Below, piece after piece: positions 1 through 6,994 of a stretch of DNA of 11,090 nt. The DNA comes from an uncultured Methanobrevibacter sp. Lineage in GTDB: Archaea; Methanobacteriota; Methanobacteria; Methanobacteriales; Methanobacteriaceae. Position numbers and translations under genes: made by a program. The notes under the pieces are model-generated. The model ran no database searches. It was given only the letters and a program-made list of their open reading frames with translations, and was not told the DNA's origin. The number at the start of each line of letters is the position of its first letter. Within the stretch, counting starts at the first letter, position 1. The stretch covers positions 1-11,090 of the forward strand of contig ONQL01000060.1 in NCBI GenBank assembly GCA_900319985.1, read 5' to 3'.

Positions 1-246
1 ATCAAAGGTCAGATATAAGCAAATCATGATAATGACCAATATCACTATCAAATAAAAAACTTGCTTTAATAAGAATACTTCTTCGGAAGGAAAATATTCC
101 TGGGGATTTGAAAGCCTTGACTTTTTAAAACGGGCAATTAATCTGCCATTATTAACAATGTATTTGGTAATATATGCTAAAGCAGTGAAAATTCCTATTG
201 CAACCAATATTTGGAAAATAGAAATAAATATCCATTCAAGACCCAT
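1..246 (-). CDS. Multi-pass membrane protein, paralogue of the upstream gene (partial, 3' end outside window)
   Basis: Only the first 82 codons are visible; the frame is open to the left edge. The start ATG (246-244) overlaps the TAA of the ancestral upstream frame as TAATG, and a Shine-Dalgarno GGAGAGG sits at 260-254, seven bases before it. Residues about 4-30 form one membrane helix; a charged loop and a second helix (about 62-80) follow. The stretch around residues 51-70 (PSEEVFLLKQVFYL) matches residues 47-60 of the upstream protein (PEDEVHTLIQVFYL) at the same distance from the N-terminus, so the two are tandem paralogues. Stop/start overlap suggests translational coupling and perhaps a hetero-oligomer (inference). 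By analogy with the neighbour it may end in a pore-loop-like segment, but that part is not in the window. Function is unknown. Confidence 0.75.
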   Translation of the reverse strand, partial: MGLEWIFISIFQILVAIGIFTALAYITKYIVNNGRLIARFKKSRLSNPQEYFPSEEVFLLKQVFYLIVILVIIMICLYLTFD

Positions 247-527
247 TATATTTCCTCTCCTTCTTCAATCATTTTTTTTAACTCTTCAAATTCCTTTTTG
301 AAATGTCTAATTAAAAGTGCAGCTGTTAATGTTGCGGCACCTACTCCGGAAAGAATATATCCTCCCCAAACCAGTAATAAACTGTTGAGTTTGCCAGAAA
401 TAGTATTGCCAAAAGCAGAATAACCATTGCCTGTAAATTGATTGGAAACAATTACAAGGGAATCTAAGGCATTAGCACCTTCGGCATATTGTGTTATGAA
501 AAACCCTGCGAATATTACTGTAAATAA
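246..527 (-). pseudogene. Detached 3' part of the frameshifted membrane protein gene
   Basis: This stretch reads on in the frame that ends in TAA at 248-246, which is not the frame used at 515-517. After copy 1 of the 47-bp repeat it encodes 78 residues beyond residue 181 of the neighbour: the loop QFTGNGYSAFG, a helix beginning LLLVWGGYILSGVGAA, and a basic-then-acidic tail ending EEGEEI. No ribosome binding site with a start codon was seen that would allow independent translation of the whole piece. Length arithmetic supports a former single gene: 827 bases from 1072 to 246 minus 47 gives 780, exactly 260 codons including the stop. The stop overlaps the ATG of the next gene, the arrangement expected for an originally intact, coupled gene pair. 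Confidence 0.75.
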
Positions 528-574
528 TCGGCATATTGTGTTATGAAAAACCCTGCGAATATTACTGTAAATAA
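481..574. repeat. Perfect 47-bp tandem duplication
   Basis: Positions 481-527 and 528-574 are identical, each beginning TCGGCATATTGTG and ending CTGTAAATAA; the base after each copy is also T, so the exact junction is ambiguous by one. Because 47 is not a multiple of three, it shifts the minus-strand gene out of frame. It is either a recent duplication in the genome or a failed overlap collapse during assembly. Confidence 0.95.
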
Positions 575-1072
575 TAATATTATAGTTAATCCCAAAGCGT
601 TTGAGTTAGTATATTCTATAAATTTATCAAGATTGAGTTTTGCGAAGTATATAAAGATAAAAGCATGGAGAAAATCTGCAAAAATTACTAAACTAAGGCC
701 AAATAATGGATAAACTAAAGATCCATATGGAATCAATAACAACCAGATAATCCTATTTTTCCAAGTACTCATATCTAATGTGATTGCGAAATATAGTGAA
801 AGTGCAATGTCAAATATTGCAAAATAATACACATCACTTTGTGACCCCACTAGAGAATAGAAAATATTTACAACACACAATGCCATCAAAATTAAATAAA
901 AAACCTGTATTAAAGTATGAACTTCATCTTCAGGCAATAATTCATTGATATTTATGGAGTTTTCACATTTATTTTTTAATTTATGATATATGACTTTGCC
1001 TAAAATGGTTAAAACTAGAAAGATAATAATTACCACGGATAATTGAAACAAAGTACGAGCAAATATTTCCAT
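515..1072 (-). CDS. Truncated multi-pass membrane protein, possibly channel-like (frameshifted by a 47-bp duplication)
   Basis: As read, this encodes 185 residues starting at ATG 1072-1070, with GGTGAA at 1081-1076 as ribosome binding site. Hydrophobic helices lie at about 8-30, 52-74, 80-99, 107-122, 124-145 and 158-178. The last four residues (DYLQ) and the stop are out-of-frame products of a 47-bp tandem duplication. Deleting one copy extends the protein to 259 residues. The restored tail contains a segment reading SNQFTGNGYSAFG, then a long helix and a charged, Lys/Glu-rich cytoplasmic end. Helix, re-entrant loop with T-G-N-G-Y, final helix is the order seen in pore domains of K+-type channels, whose filter is T-V-G-Y-G. 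The motif is not canonical, so 'channel-like' is an inference. The truncated product lacks the loop and last helix and is probably non-functional, unless the duplication is an assembly error. Confidence 0.7.
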   Translation of the reverse strand: MEIFARTLFQLSVVIIIFLVLTILGKVIYHKLKNKCENSININELLPEDEVHTLIQVFYLILMALCVVNIFYSLVGSQSDVYYFAIFDIALSLYFAITLDMSTWKNRIIWLLLIPYGSLVYPLFGLSLVIFADFLHAFIFIYFAKLNLDKFIEYTNSNALGLTIILLFTVIFAGFFITQYADYLQ

Positions 1073-1081
1073 AGGTTCACC

Positions 1082-1200
1082 AATTAACTTTTATATTGCT
1101 AATCATTATTAATATTTTAGGAATTGAAAAATTAAATAATTATATAATAAACTATTAAGATAAATATTACATGTCTTTATAAAGAGATTATATTAAAAAT
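1082..1200. promoter_or_regulatory. Divergent promoter region with palindromic TATA-like box
   Basis: This AT-rich spacer separates the minus-strand membrane gene (start 1072) from the plus-strand AIM24 gene (start 1371). TTTATAAA at 1176-1183 is palindromic and could serve as a TATA box in either direction. A second candidate for the minus gene is TTTATTATATAA, read on the minus strand at about 1151-1140. Which one is used cannot be decided from sequence alone. Confidence 0.3.
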
Positions 1201-1291
1201 ATTTAAGTTGAATAACCGAGACTGCAACATTTCCAAAATAATTTTATTTTACTTTTCAGCGTTTAGCACATCTGAGGAGGAAATTGAAAAA

Positions 1292-1348
1292 ATGTTGTTT
1301 GTGTTGGAAGATGATAACCAAGTTTCTTTATTTGACGGTTGTTGGTAA
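1292..1348 (+). other. Possible 18-codon leader ORF or remnant of a lost gene's 3' end
   Basis: A strong Shine-Dalgarno-like GAGGAGG (1274-1280) lies 11 bases before an ATG whose frame reads MLFVLEDDNQVSLFDGCW and stops at TAA 1346-1348, just before the AGGTGG of the AIM24 gene. The same frame stays open upstream of the ATG (…TSEEEIEK) and has protein-like composition. It could be a leader peptide for the downstream gene or the surviving C-terminus of a lost gene. It could also be chance. No family is recognised. Confidence 0.2.
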
Positions 1349-1370
1349 TAAATATTTTAGGTGGTTTAAA

Positions 1371-2051
1371 ATGGAATATGAAATAAAAGGCGGTTCTTTT
1401 CCTATGGTAATATGCACATTACAAAAGGGAGAAACAATGAAAAATGAAACAGGGGCAATGTCATTCATGACATCCGGTATGAAAATGGAAACCAATACTG
1501 GTGGAGGCTTATTGAAAGGGCTTGGAAGGGCATTGTCTGGTGATACTCTATTTTTAAATTTCTTTACTGCAGAATCCGACGGAGAGCAAATTGGATTTTC
1601 ATCATGCACTCCTGGAAAAATCATGCCTATAAGATTGGATGGCTCAAATACAATTATTGGTCAGAAAAATGCCTTTTTAGCAGCTGAAGAAAGTGTTGAT
1701 ATTGACATATACTTTAGAAATAAGCTTGGAACTGGAATATTTGGTGGTGAAGGTTTCATCCTTCAAAAATTCACTGGAAATGGTATGGTATTTTTAGAAA
1801 TTGATGGGGAGGTCATTGAAAAGGACTTGGAACCTGGAGAAAAATTATTAGTAGACCCTGGTCATATTGCTGCAATGGAAGAAAGCATTGACTTTGACAT
1901 TGAAAGAGTTAAAGGAGCTAAAAATGTATTATTTGGAGAAGGATTATTCTTCTCAAAATTAATAGGGCCGGGCAAAGTATGGATTCAAACAATGCCTATA
2001 TCTAAATTGGCTGAATCATTAATTCCTTTCTTACCAGAACGTAAGGAATAA
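1371..2051 (+). CDS. TIGR00266 / AIM24 family protein
   Basis: The protein has 226 residues and no signal peptide or clear membrane helix, so it is probably cytosolic. The start at ATG 1371 is chosen because AGGTGG (1359-1364) lies six bases before it and because family members begin with a similar M-x-Y-x-I-x-G-G-S-F opening. A longer frame from TTG 1284 would add 29 non-conserved residues. Family-type features are the Gly-rich GGGLLKGLGRALSGDTLF at 44-61, GGEGFILQKFTGNG at 125-138 and a related GEGLFFSKLIGPG at 189-201. The last two look like an internal repeat of a beta-sandwich fold. Members are widespread in archaea and bacteria; the yeast namesake Aim24 acts in mitochondrial inner-membrane organisation, but the prokaryotic role is not established. 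It is transcribed alone and ends in its own terminator. Confidence 0.88.
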   Translation: MEYEIKGGSFPMVICTLQKGETMKNETGAMSFMTSGMKMETNTGGGLLKGLGRALSGDTLFLNFFTAESDGEQIGFSSCTPGKIMPIRLDGSNTIIGQKNAFLAAEESVDIDIYFRNKLGTGIFGGEGFILQKFTGNGMVFLEIDGEVIEKDLEPGEKLLVDPGHIAAMEESIDFDIERVKGAKNVLFGEGLFFSKLIGPGKVWIQTMPISKLAESLIPFLPERKE

Positions 2052-2055
2052 TTAA

Positions 2056-2089
2056 AAAGAGTTTATTTTTATAATAAACTTTTTTTTTT
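2056..2089 (+). terminator. Hairpin plus T-tract after the AIM24 gene
   Basis: AGTTTATT (2060-2067) and AATAAACT (2073-2080) form an 8-bp stem with a 5-base loop. The flanking A-run and T-run extend it, and T2080-2089 forms the tract. It begins nine bases after the stop codon. Confidence 0.75.
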
Positions 2090-2193
2090 AATTTTATTTT
2101 TAAAACCAAACACTGGAATTTAAATTAATTTAGTTTTACTTAGAAGTTAATCTGTTGTTCATTAAAAAAAGTTCAGATAATTATTTTTTTGAT

Positions 2194-2217
2194 AAAAAAA
2201 GAAAAAAAGAAAAAAAG
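2194..2217 (-). terminator. Triple T7 tract after the DUF4013 gene
   Basis: On the minus strand the bases shortly after the stop read CTTTTTTT three times in a row, an 8-base period. Oligo-T runs without a hairpin are the usual archaeal terminator. It also faces the convergent AIM24 gene, so the 2090-2227 spacer carries back-to-back termination signals and nothing else that I can see. Confidence 0.65.
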
Positions 2218-2227
2218 ATTGGTTTGA

Positions 2228-2944
2228 TTATGCTTCGGAGTATAACAAACCAATAGCTCTATTGTAGAAGAATACAAAGTAAACTGAAAAAATACCTAAT
2301 AAAATAGCACCAATGGTATTATTCATATTAGTAATTAATGCAAGGATAAATGCAACGATTACTAAGATAACTACAATAACAAGAACAGTTGCAATGATTT
2401 TACCTAATCCTACTCTGGAAATGTCTCCAATAGCTTCTCCAATAGCTAAAGCATCACCTAAATTATCGGTTTTTGCTAATCTACATTTAGCCATAAAGTT
2501 AGCCAAAGCAAATAAAATAACTAAAATTAAGCTGATTATGACCATAATCCAGTCTCTGAGGAAAAGACTTAAAATGAAAATAAGAATTGCAGGAATAATG
2601 TAATATACAATGCTGACAACAATTAATTTAACAGCATTTGTGATTTGTCTTCCGAAGTCTATTCCAGGACTATCTGATCTTCTTTCAATACCATATTTTA
2701 TAATGTCTAAACCATATCCTTCAATTAAGAACAGTACAAGAATAAAAACAATAATTCCAACAATACTCAATCCGCTAAAAGCAAATCCGGCAAAACCTTT
2801 TGTAGAAAATGAAGCTGCAATTGTGAGTAATGATGCACCTCCGATAATTCCTGCGATTATGCCTAAAACTGCATATAAAACTAATGCTTTAATATTACTA
2901 AATGGGTATCCTAAAGCATCTCCTATTATGTCTCCTACGCCCAT
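2228..2944 (-). CDS. DUF4013-type integral membrane protein
   Basis: The protein has 238 residues and about six membrane helices (roughly 18-43, 58-80, 104-128, 131-152, 181-206, 209-230). The start at ATG 2944-2942 is chosen because AGGTGAT (2955-2949) lies four bases upstream. The N-terminus then begins with the amphipathic GDIIGDALGYPFSN segment that opens this family. An in-frame ATG at 3004 would add 20 residues across that binding site and lies near the predicted transcript start, so I reject it. The EGYGLDIIKYGIERRSDSPG loop (75-94), just after helix 2, fits the conserved G-Y-...-P pattern of DUF4013, known mainly from methanogens and related archaea. The function of the family is unknown. 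The gene stands alone, convergent with the AIM24 gene. Confidence 0.8.
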   Translation of the reverse strand: MGVGDIIGDALGYPFSNIKALVLYAVLGIIAGIIGGASLLTIAASFSTKGFAGFAFSGLSIVGIIVFILVLFLIEGYGLDIIKYGIERRSDSPGIDFGRQITNAVKLIVVSIVYYIIPAILIFILSLFLRDWIMVIISLILVILFALANFMAKCRLAKTDNLGDALAIGEAIGDISRVGLGKIIATVLVIVVILVIVAFILALITNMNNTIGAILLGIFSVYFVFFYNRAIGLLYSEA

Positions 2945-3017
2945 ATTTATCACCTTTTTTTTTAATTTTTGTTTAAAATTGAAACTCATTAGAGTTGTTA
3001 CCATGTTTATTTGTCAA

Positions 3018-3033
3018 TCAATATAAATATTTC
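3018..3033 (-). promoter_or_regulatory. TATA-like box for the DUF4013 gene
   Basis: On the minus strand AATATTTATATT (3031-3020) is a good archaeal TATA candidate. A transcript starting about 25 bases downstream would begin near 2995-3000. That leaves a 5' leader of about 50 bases before ATG 2944 and excludes the alternative ATG at 3004. Confidence 0.4.
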
Positions 3034-3130
3034 GATAAAATTTCTTTTGTTTTGAAATCAAATCGTAAATAAAGTGTTCAGTTGTATAATTTCCATTCTG
3101 TATTTTTTTAAGATTTTTGTGAGGATTAAT

Positions 3131-3560
3131 TTAAAAAAAGAAAATTTGGTTGAAATAAATTCTCTTTTTATTAAAAAAGGATATTACTATTTTGAAATTC
3201 GCTGAAGTTAATTTCAAAAGATTATGATTTCTCATTTTAACGTTCACTCTTGGTCTTATCATCAAATAAATGATAGTCAAAATAAGCATGACAACATGCA
3301 AAACAAGTAGGATCAATGAGGTTTGGTTGAATGCTACGACGGAAGTAGTGTTGTGGTCTATGGTACGTCCTGCTAAAACAGCCACTATGACAACTAAGAT
3401 TGATGAGTCGATTGCTGAACCATTGTGCCTGTGCTATGGGGCATAAAAATCACTCATCAGATAACGACGACTGTTGTAATAATTGACTAGGCAATTGTTA
3501 CCAAGCAGGCAACCTAGATAAACAGAATCAATAGCTGCATCCTAACTGTAATTTTACATT
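3131..3560 (-). pseudogene. Decayed 3' end of a multi-pass membrane protein (transporter-like)
   Basis: This otherwise gene-free stretch (3005-3719) holds a minus-strand frame open from 3433 to 3131. It encodes a hydrophobic segment (SSILVVIVAVLAG), a polar loop, and a second helix (SLILLVLHVVMLILTIIYLM) followed by RPR and a basic tail. No good start codon or ribosome binding site precedes it. Farther upstream another frame is hydrophobic (MQLLILFI from 3540, then SIITTVVVI) but is cut by stops at 3516-3514, 3489-3487 and 3461-3456. Base composition is less AT-rich than the flanks, as expected of former coding DNA. The order resembles the last helices of a major-facilitator-type transporter, but the family assignment is a guess. 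The remaining bases, 3434-3719, contain only the upstream part of this remnant and the promoter of the next gene. Confidence 0.4.
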
Positions 3561-3678
3561 CATTTTTCACTGAAATGGGCTTATGATTATAATTTCGTAA
3601 GGAATTATATATTTTTGTTTATAAACTGTATTTTGTAATGGTTAAAGTTTGAATATCTAGTTTTTAAATCAAACCATG

Positions 3679-3695
3679 ATATAAATATTTAAATA
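3679..3695 (+). promoter_or_regulatory. TATA-like promoter of the first array gene
   Basis: ATATAAATA (3679-3687) is followed by TTTAAATA (3688-3695), which ends 33 bases before ATG 3729, the same spacing as the TATA boxes of the two later copies. The surrounding sequence is otherwise unlike the spacers that precede copies 2 and 3. Confidence 0.5.
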
Positions 3696-3728
3696 ACTAT
3701 TTTCACAAATTCACTCATAGTGATGATT

Positions 3729-6700
3729 ATGAAAGCTTTAAAAATTATGATTGTCATGCTTATTTTAATTATGTCGGTGGGGGTTGTCTGTGCAGCAGAA
3801 AACATTACTGAAGATATTAAATATGATGACAGTCAGGATATTTTGGAAAGTACACAAGAATATGTCGTTGCTGTGGACGATTCGCCACAGTCATTTTCTC
3901 AATTAAATGAAGAGATAATAAATGCGACAGGAAACTATTTGAAATTGAATGCCGACTATAAATTCAACAGTTCATCAGATAGTGAGGGCGGAATCGTTAT
4001 TAGAAATGACAATTTTGTTCTTGACGGTGAAGGACATACAATTGACGCAAATAATCAGGCTAGGGCTTTTGTTATTTTGGGAACAAATGTAACGGTTAAT
4101 AACCTTACCATAATCAATGCAAACTCTCAGGCAGGTAGTGCATTCATTATTCCATCAGGTTCACTAACAACAAATTATGTAAACATTGATAACTGTACTG
4201 CTGTTCGGGGAGTAGTTTTTACAGAAAATGGTCCAAGCTATACTAATAACTATGGTAAAATCACGGATTCAACTAGTGATAGTTTTGGAGTAGTATATAT
4301 AGCCAATTCCACTGCAACTTTCAATAATGTATTCATGAGCAGTTCTAAAGAATTGGTATGGGGATTTGTCTATGGTAGGCTTGGTGCTACCATCACTGTT
4401 CTAAACTCTGTATTTGCAAATACAAGATCCCAGTATTCTACTGCAATTATGTCAGACAAATCAACAATTATCAAGAATTCAAAATTCATCAACTTATATG
4501 CCAACTTTACTGCAGGCGCTGTTGCAGTAAAGGGAATAAAGGAGGATGCAGTGATTGAAAATTGTACATTCGTAAATGTTTCTTCTTCAAAAAATGGAGG
4601 AGCATTATTTATTGATACCTATGATACTGTGTTTAAACCTGTATCAATTACTAATTCCACTTTCACAGATTGTAATTCCGGATTTGGTGGAGCCATAATG
4701 GCATTAGGAGGTAATATTACCATAAAAGATTGTAATTTTACAAATAATGTTGTATTATTCGATGGTGGTGCAATATATACATCTCATTCAATCATGACTA
4801 TTTCAAATTCAATATTCAATGCAAATGGAGGATACGGATCTGTAATTGGACGTGATTCTTATGGTGGTGCAATTTATGGTGATGTCTGTGAATTAAATTT
4901 ATATGATTCAAAGTTAGTCAACAACTTCGCACAATCTGGTTCAGCAATATACTTATATGATTCAGATTATGATATTGAAAGCAATGCATTTGACAATAAT
5001 TCTGATTTAAATGGCACTTATATGGATATTTATACTGCATTTGAAAAGACAATCAATACCTTAAATAATAACAATTACAGTAGAGATAATTCTACAAGTT
5101 TGAACAATGAATTCTATGAAACAATCGTTGACATTCCTGGAGTGCAAATAGAATTAATAAATAATGCAATTGATGTTGCCACACTCCCTTCTAAATTTGA
5201 TTTACGTGAATGGGGTTGGGTTACTCCTGTCAAAAGCCAGGGAAATATGCTGTCATGTTGGGCGTTTGCAACTGCAGGTGCACTAGAATCTTCAATATTA
5301 AGATATTTAGGAATTTCAATGAGTCTTTCAGAAAACAACATACAGAATATGGGACTACAATACTCCAGATACGGTTTAGACGGCATGACTGAAGCCGGAG
5401 CCATAGTTGTCGGTAGTGGTTATGCATTGGGTTGGTTTGGTGTATTTGCATCCGATTATGATGTATATGACCAACTTGGAAAAGTTTCACCAATAATCGC
5501 ACCAACTTCAGCCATTCATATCCAAGACCTAATCATCATACCTCCACGTAAAAATTCAACAGACAATGGCCTGTTAAAAGAGGCTATTTTAAAATATGGT
5601 GCAGTAGGAATTGCTTATTACGGTACAAATGTCCTTCCGTATGTCAATGGATCTTCACAATATGTTCCAGATAATATTGGTCCAAACCATGGAGTTGCAC
5701 TTATCGGATGGGATGACAACTATCCTAAAGAAAACTTCTATATCACACCGCCTAGTGACGGTGCATGGATTATCAAAAATAGTTGGGGAGAAACCGTTGG
5801 AGACAATGGATATTACTATATTTCCTATTATGATACCACATTTGCAACTGCGATGGAATCATATGCATTTATACTCAACAACACTGTCCCATATAATAAA
5901 AATTACCAAGTAAATGTTATGGGCGCATTAGGCTTTTTAGACGTTTCAAACGAATACAAGAACATCTATGAAGCATTTGATGATGATTTGATTGCAGGTG
6001 TTGGAACATACTTCAATCAAAGTGGTGTGGAATACACTGTCGAAATCTATGTCAATGATGTTTTAAGACACACACAAAGCGGTATTTCCCCATATTATGG
6101 ATTCCATACCATCCAACTGGACACTTTTGTTCCGGTTAAAAAAGGAGATATCTTTACTGTTAAAATCAAATCAAACAATGGTCCAGTGCATGCCCAATCA
6201 AGATTACATTATCCTGCAAACACATCATTCTACTTACAAGATGGTGAATGGAAAGATGCATCTTTGGAAAGTCAAGTCTGCGTTATAAAGGCATATACTG
6301 TTGCTGATGATTCCATAATCATTGACAATAAGAATATTTCAGTTGACTATGATGGTGGTAAATATTTCTCCGTTAAAGTTACAACCGCAGACGGCCATGC
6401 AGTCGGTGCAGGTGCAAAAGTCACCTTCACAATCAATAAGAAAACAAAAACAGTAACAACCAACAAAAACGGAATAGCAAAAATAAAAATAACAGACGTC
6501 CCTAAAAAATACACAATAATGACCAAATATAAAGGCAAAACCTATAAAAACACTGTTACTGTTAAACAGGTACTTAAAGCAAGCAAAGTTACTGTTAAAA
6601 AGACAGCTAAAAAATTTACCTTGAAAGCAATACTTAAAATCAATGGCAAGTTGATTAAAGGCAAAGTCATTAAATTCAAATTCAATGGCAAAACTTATAA

Positions 6701-6839
6701 TGCTAAAACTAATGCAAAGGGTATTGCACAGAAAACTTTAACCAAAAAAGTTATCAACAAGCTTAAAAAAGGTAAAACCTACACTGTTGGAGTAACATAT
6801 GCAAAAGACACAATAAAAACAACTGTTAAAGTTAAGTAG
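3729..6839 (+). CDS. Secreted adhesin-like protein with beta-helix, papain-like (C1) peptidase, lectin-like and Ig-like domains (copy 1)
   Basis: The protein has 1036 residues. GTGAT at 3720-3724 is read as the ribosome binding site and ATG 3729 as the start. A GTG start at 3720 is rejected because the third copy has one extra base between the GTG and the ATG. Residues 1-23 form a signal peptide ending VCAA. Residues about 94-440 form a right-handed beta-helix with recurring GGA(I/L) and FxNN/FxAN turns. A papain-like peptidase spans about 480-710: Gln504 in SQG, Cys510 in SCWAF, His654 in PNHGV and Asn684 in NSWG. A lectin-like beta domain (about 717-857) and two Lys-rich Ig-like repeats (about 860-1036) complete it. 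It is probably exported and held at the pseudomurein wall. Residues before the Cys (Met-Leu instead of Cys-Gly) and NSWGETVG (usually NSWGxxWG) are unusual, so activity may be altered. Substrate is unknown. Confidence 0.88.
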   Translation: MKALKIMIVMLILIMSVGVVCAAENITEDIKYDDSQDILESTQEYVVAVDDSPQSFSQLNEEIINATGNYLKLNADYKFNSSSDSEGGIVIRNDNFVLDGEGHTIDANNQARAFVILGTNVTVNNLTIINANSQAGSAFIIPSGSLTTNYVNIDNCTAVRGVVFTENGPSYTNNYGKITDSTSDSFGVVYIANSTATFNNVFMSSSKELVWGFVYGRLGATITVLNSVFANTRSQYSTAIMSDKSTIIKNSKFINLYANFTAGAVAVKGIKEDAVIENCTFVNVSSSKNGGALFIDTYDTVFKPVSITNSTFTDCNSGFGGAIMALGGNITIKDCNFTNNVVLFDGGAIYTSHSIMTISNSIFNANGGYGSVIGRDSYGGAIYGDVCELNLYDSKLVNNFAQSGSAIYLYDSDYDIESNAFDNNSDLNGTYMDIYTAFEKTINTLNNNNYSRDNSTSLNNEFYETIVDIPGVQIELINNAIDVATLPSKFDLREWGWVTPVKSQGNMLSCWAFATAGALESSILRYLGISMSLSENNIQNMGLQYSRYGLDGMTEAGAIVVGSGYALGWFGVFASDYDVYDQLGKVSPIIAPTSAIHIQDLIIIPPRKNSTDNGLLKEAILKYGAVGIAYYGTNVLPYVNGSSQYVPDNIGPNHGVALIGWDDNYPKENFYITPPSDGAWIIKNSWGETVGDNGYYYISYYDTTFATAMESYAFILNNTVPYNKNYQVNVMGALGFLDVSNEYKNIYEAFDDDLIAGVGTYFNQSGVEYTVEIYVNDVLRHTQSGISPYYGFHTIQLDTFVPVKKGDIFTVKIKSNNGPVHAQSRLHYPANTSFYLQDGEWKDASLESQVCVIKAYTVADDSIIIDNKNISVDYDGGKYFSVKVTTADGHAVGAGAKVTFTINKKTKTVTTNKNGIAKIKITDVPKKYTIMTKYKGKTYKNTVTVKQVLKASKVTVKKTAKKFTLKAILKINGKLIKGKVIKFKFNGKTYNAKTNAKGIAQKTLTKKVINKLKKGKTYTVGVTYAKDTIKTTVKVK

Positions 6840-6872
6840 ATAATCCATATCTACTTTTCACTTATTTTTTTT
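6834..6872 (+). terminator. Terminator hairpin overlapping the stop codon of copy 1
   Basis: AAGTAGATA (6834-6842) pairs with TATCTACTT (6848-6856) around the loop ATCCA; the stop codon TAG (6837-6839) lies inside the left arm. A run of eight T follows at 6865-6872. The same stem with loop ATCCC follows copy 2. Confidence 0.75.
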
Positions 6873-6994
6873 ACAATATAATAGTTCATTCATTTTTTTA
6901 CCAAAGCATTTAAAATAATTATCATTAAAAATTCTTAAAATTAAATAAGCATTATTATATATCAATTTTTCACATATCTTTAATTGTGATAATT
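6840..6994 (+). repeat. Array spacer cassette, copy 1
   Basis: This 155-base spacer is nearly identical to 10175-10331 along its length. Shared blocks include ATAGTTCATTCATTT-like, ACCAAAGCATTTAAAATAAT and ATTCTTAAAATTAAATAAGC. It carries the terminator of the preceding gene and the TATA box and ribosome binding site of the next. Confidence 0.85.
6955..6962 (+). promoter_or_regulatory. TATA box of the second array gene
   Basis: TTATATAT ends 33 bases before ATG 6995. The identical octamer sits at the matching place before copy 3, which supports it as the promoter element. Confidence 0.6.

Noticed and set aside
211..423. Plus-strand frame of 70 codons
   Set aside because: It lies opposite the detached 3' part of the membrane gene and the start of its neighbour, both of which make sense on the minus strand.
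481..574. Repeat considered as part of a CRISPR array
   Set aside because: There are only two directly adjacent copies with no spacer, and they lie within coding sequence.
1328..1624. Minus-strand frame inside the AIM24 gene
   Set aside because: The sense frame matches a known family and has a well-placed ribosome binding site; the antisense frame has neither.
2313..3026. Plus-strand frames opposite the DUF4013 gene
   Set aside because: They mirror a real membrane-protein gene, lack ribosome binding sites, and have Ile/Thr/Lys-rich content typical of antisense reading.
3400..3560. Less AT-rich block considered as a tRNA or structured RNA
   Set aside because: No cloverleaf or long stem could be drawn. 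The minus-strand frames give hydrophobic peptide pieces, which fits former coding DNA better.
3720..3728. GTG start giving three more residues in copy 1 (and 6986-6994 in copy 2)
   Set aside because: The GTGAT is better read as the ribosome binding site. In copy 3 an extra T puts that GTG out of frame with the gene.
6347..6538. An antisense hydrophobic frame that recurs opposite the same place in copy 2 (9682-9867)
   Set aside because: It looks conserved only because the sense strand is conserved. Lys codons AAA read as Phe TTT on the other strand, giving a false membrane-like protein.
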